Assembly (NCBI GenBank): GCA_014872655.1
Contig: WHHJ01000081.1
Span: forward strand, 1 to 6,135
Length of the DNA: 6,135 nt
DNA from: Clostridia bacterium
Lineage (GTDB): Bacteria; Bacillota; Clostridia; Oscillospirales; UBA644
Direction of reading: 5' to 3'
Position 1 is the stretch's first letter. Each line of letters begins with the position of its first letter. A program made the translations under genes and the position numbers. Positions 5,860-6,135 of this stretch are shown here, in pieces. Under the pieces are notes generated by a model, which searched no databases, was not told the DNA's origin, and worked only from the letters and a program-made list of their open reading frames with translations.

Positions 5860-6135
5860 ATGACGGAATTTCGGGTCGTTCCTAAAATCAAAATCTGTTC
5901 GACATTTGACGAATTTGTTCGAGAGGATAAAGTTGGACAACGGGATCTCATTTTGACGGATCGTTTTTTATTAGATCATTACATTCTGCCTAAAAAATTA
6001 CCTTGCCCAGTGATTGCACAGGATGATTATGGACCGGGAGAACCCACCAGTTCCAAAGTGCGGGCTATTTTAGAACAAGCCGGTAAAATCGATTATGACC
6101 GCGTCATCGCAATCGGCGGCGGAACCGCAATCGAT
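5860..6135 (+). CDS. Iron-containing alcohol dehydrogenase, 4-hydroxybutyrate dehydrogenase-like, N-terminal fragment
   Basis: The first 92 residues of a gene that runs off the right edge. From memory it resembles the N-terminus of Clostridium kluyveri 4-hydroxybutyrate dehydrogenase. Shared features are KVGQRDLILTDRFL (24-37) against KVGKGDFILTNEFL, YGPGEP (57-62) against YGLGEP, and the cofactor-binding VIAIGGGTAID (82-92) against IIAVGGGSVID. Such enzymes use NAD(H) to interconvert a short-chain semialdehyde or aldehyde and the matching alcohol. The metal-binding half lies outside the window. It is a different subfamily from the minus-strand YqhD-like enzyme: there is little similarity at the N-terminus outside the GGG motif. 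It lies 60 bases after the transketolase C-subunit gene, separated by a hairpin, and is probably the next member of the same operon. A related 3-dehydroquinate-synthase-fold enzyme is the alternative. Confidence 0.8.
   Translation, partial: MTEFRVVPKIKICSTFDEFVREDKVGQRDLILTDRFLLDHYILPKKLPCPVIAQDDYGPGEPTSSKVRAILEQAGKIDYDRVIAIGGGTAID

Overview
The window looks like a chromosomal metabolic region from an anaerobic, probably Gram-positive-type (Bacillota-like) bacterium. This rests on oxygen-sensitive iron-type alcohol dehydrogenases, strong AGGAGG-type ribosome binding sites, near-consensus housekeeping promoters in an AT-rich intergenic stretch, and a two-gene (split) transketolase. The lineage is an inference with modest confidence, because no rRNA, tRNA or taxonomic marker gene is present.

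Layout. (1) Positions 1-164 hold the 3' end of a plus-strand IspD-type cytidylyltransferase gene. A strong symmetrical hairpin (194-227) follows and can terminate transcription from both sides. (2) A two-gene minus-strand operon (2330 down to 243) encodes a YqhD/BdhA-like iron alcohol dehydrogenase, then a cytoplasmic PQQ-like/arylsulfotransferase-like beta-propeller of unknown role. (3) The AT-rich region 2331-2510 carries two back-to-back promoters whose -35 boxes form the two arms of a perfect 10-bp inverted repeat. (4) A plus-strand operon (2511 to beyond the right edge) encodes an NAD(P)-dependent aldehyde dehydrogenase, the N- and C-terminal subunits of a split transketolase, and, after a GC-rich hairpin, the start of a second iron alcohol dehydrogenase related to 4-hydroxybutyrate dehydrogenases.

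How the genes may work together (inference). A transketolase moves a two-carbon ketol unit from a ketose to an aldose, leaving a shortened aldehyde. An aldehyde dehydrogenase and two different iron alcohol dehydrogenases beside it would oxidise or reduce such an aldehyde to an acid or an alcohol. The transketolase C-subunit keeps its catalytic residues. Aligned by eye to my recollection of E. coli TktA, however, it has Ala for Ser385 and Asp for His461 (both bind the substrate phosphate) and Asn for Asp469 (a substrate hydroxyl contact). This suggests a non-standard substrate. Known precedents for specialised split transketolases are the sulfoquinovose sulfo-transketolase pathway (SqwGH) and apulose-4-phosphate transketolase. 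No other gene of either pathway is visible here, so the substrate remains open. This divergently transcribed dehydrogenase/transketolase module is the best candidate in the window for an undescribed pathway.
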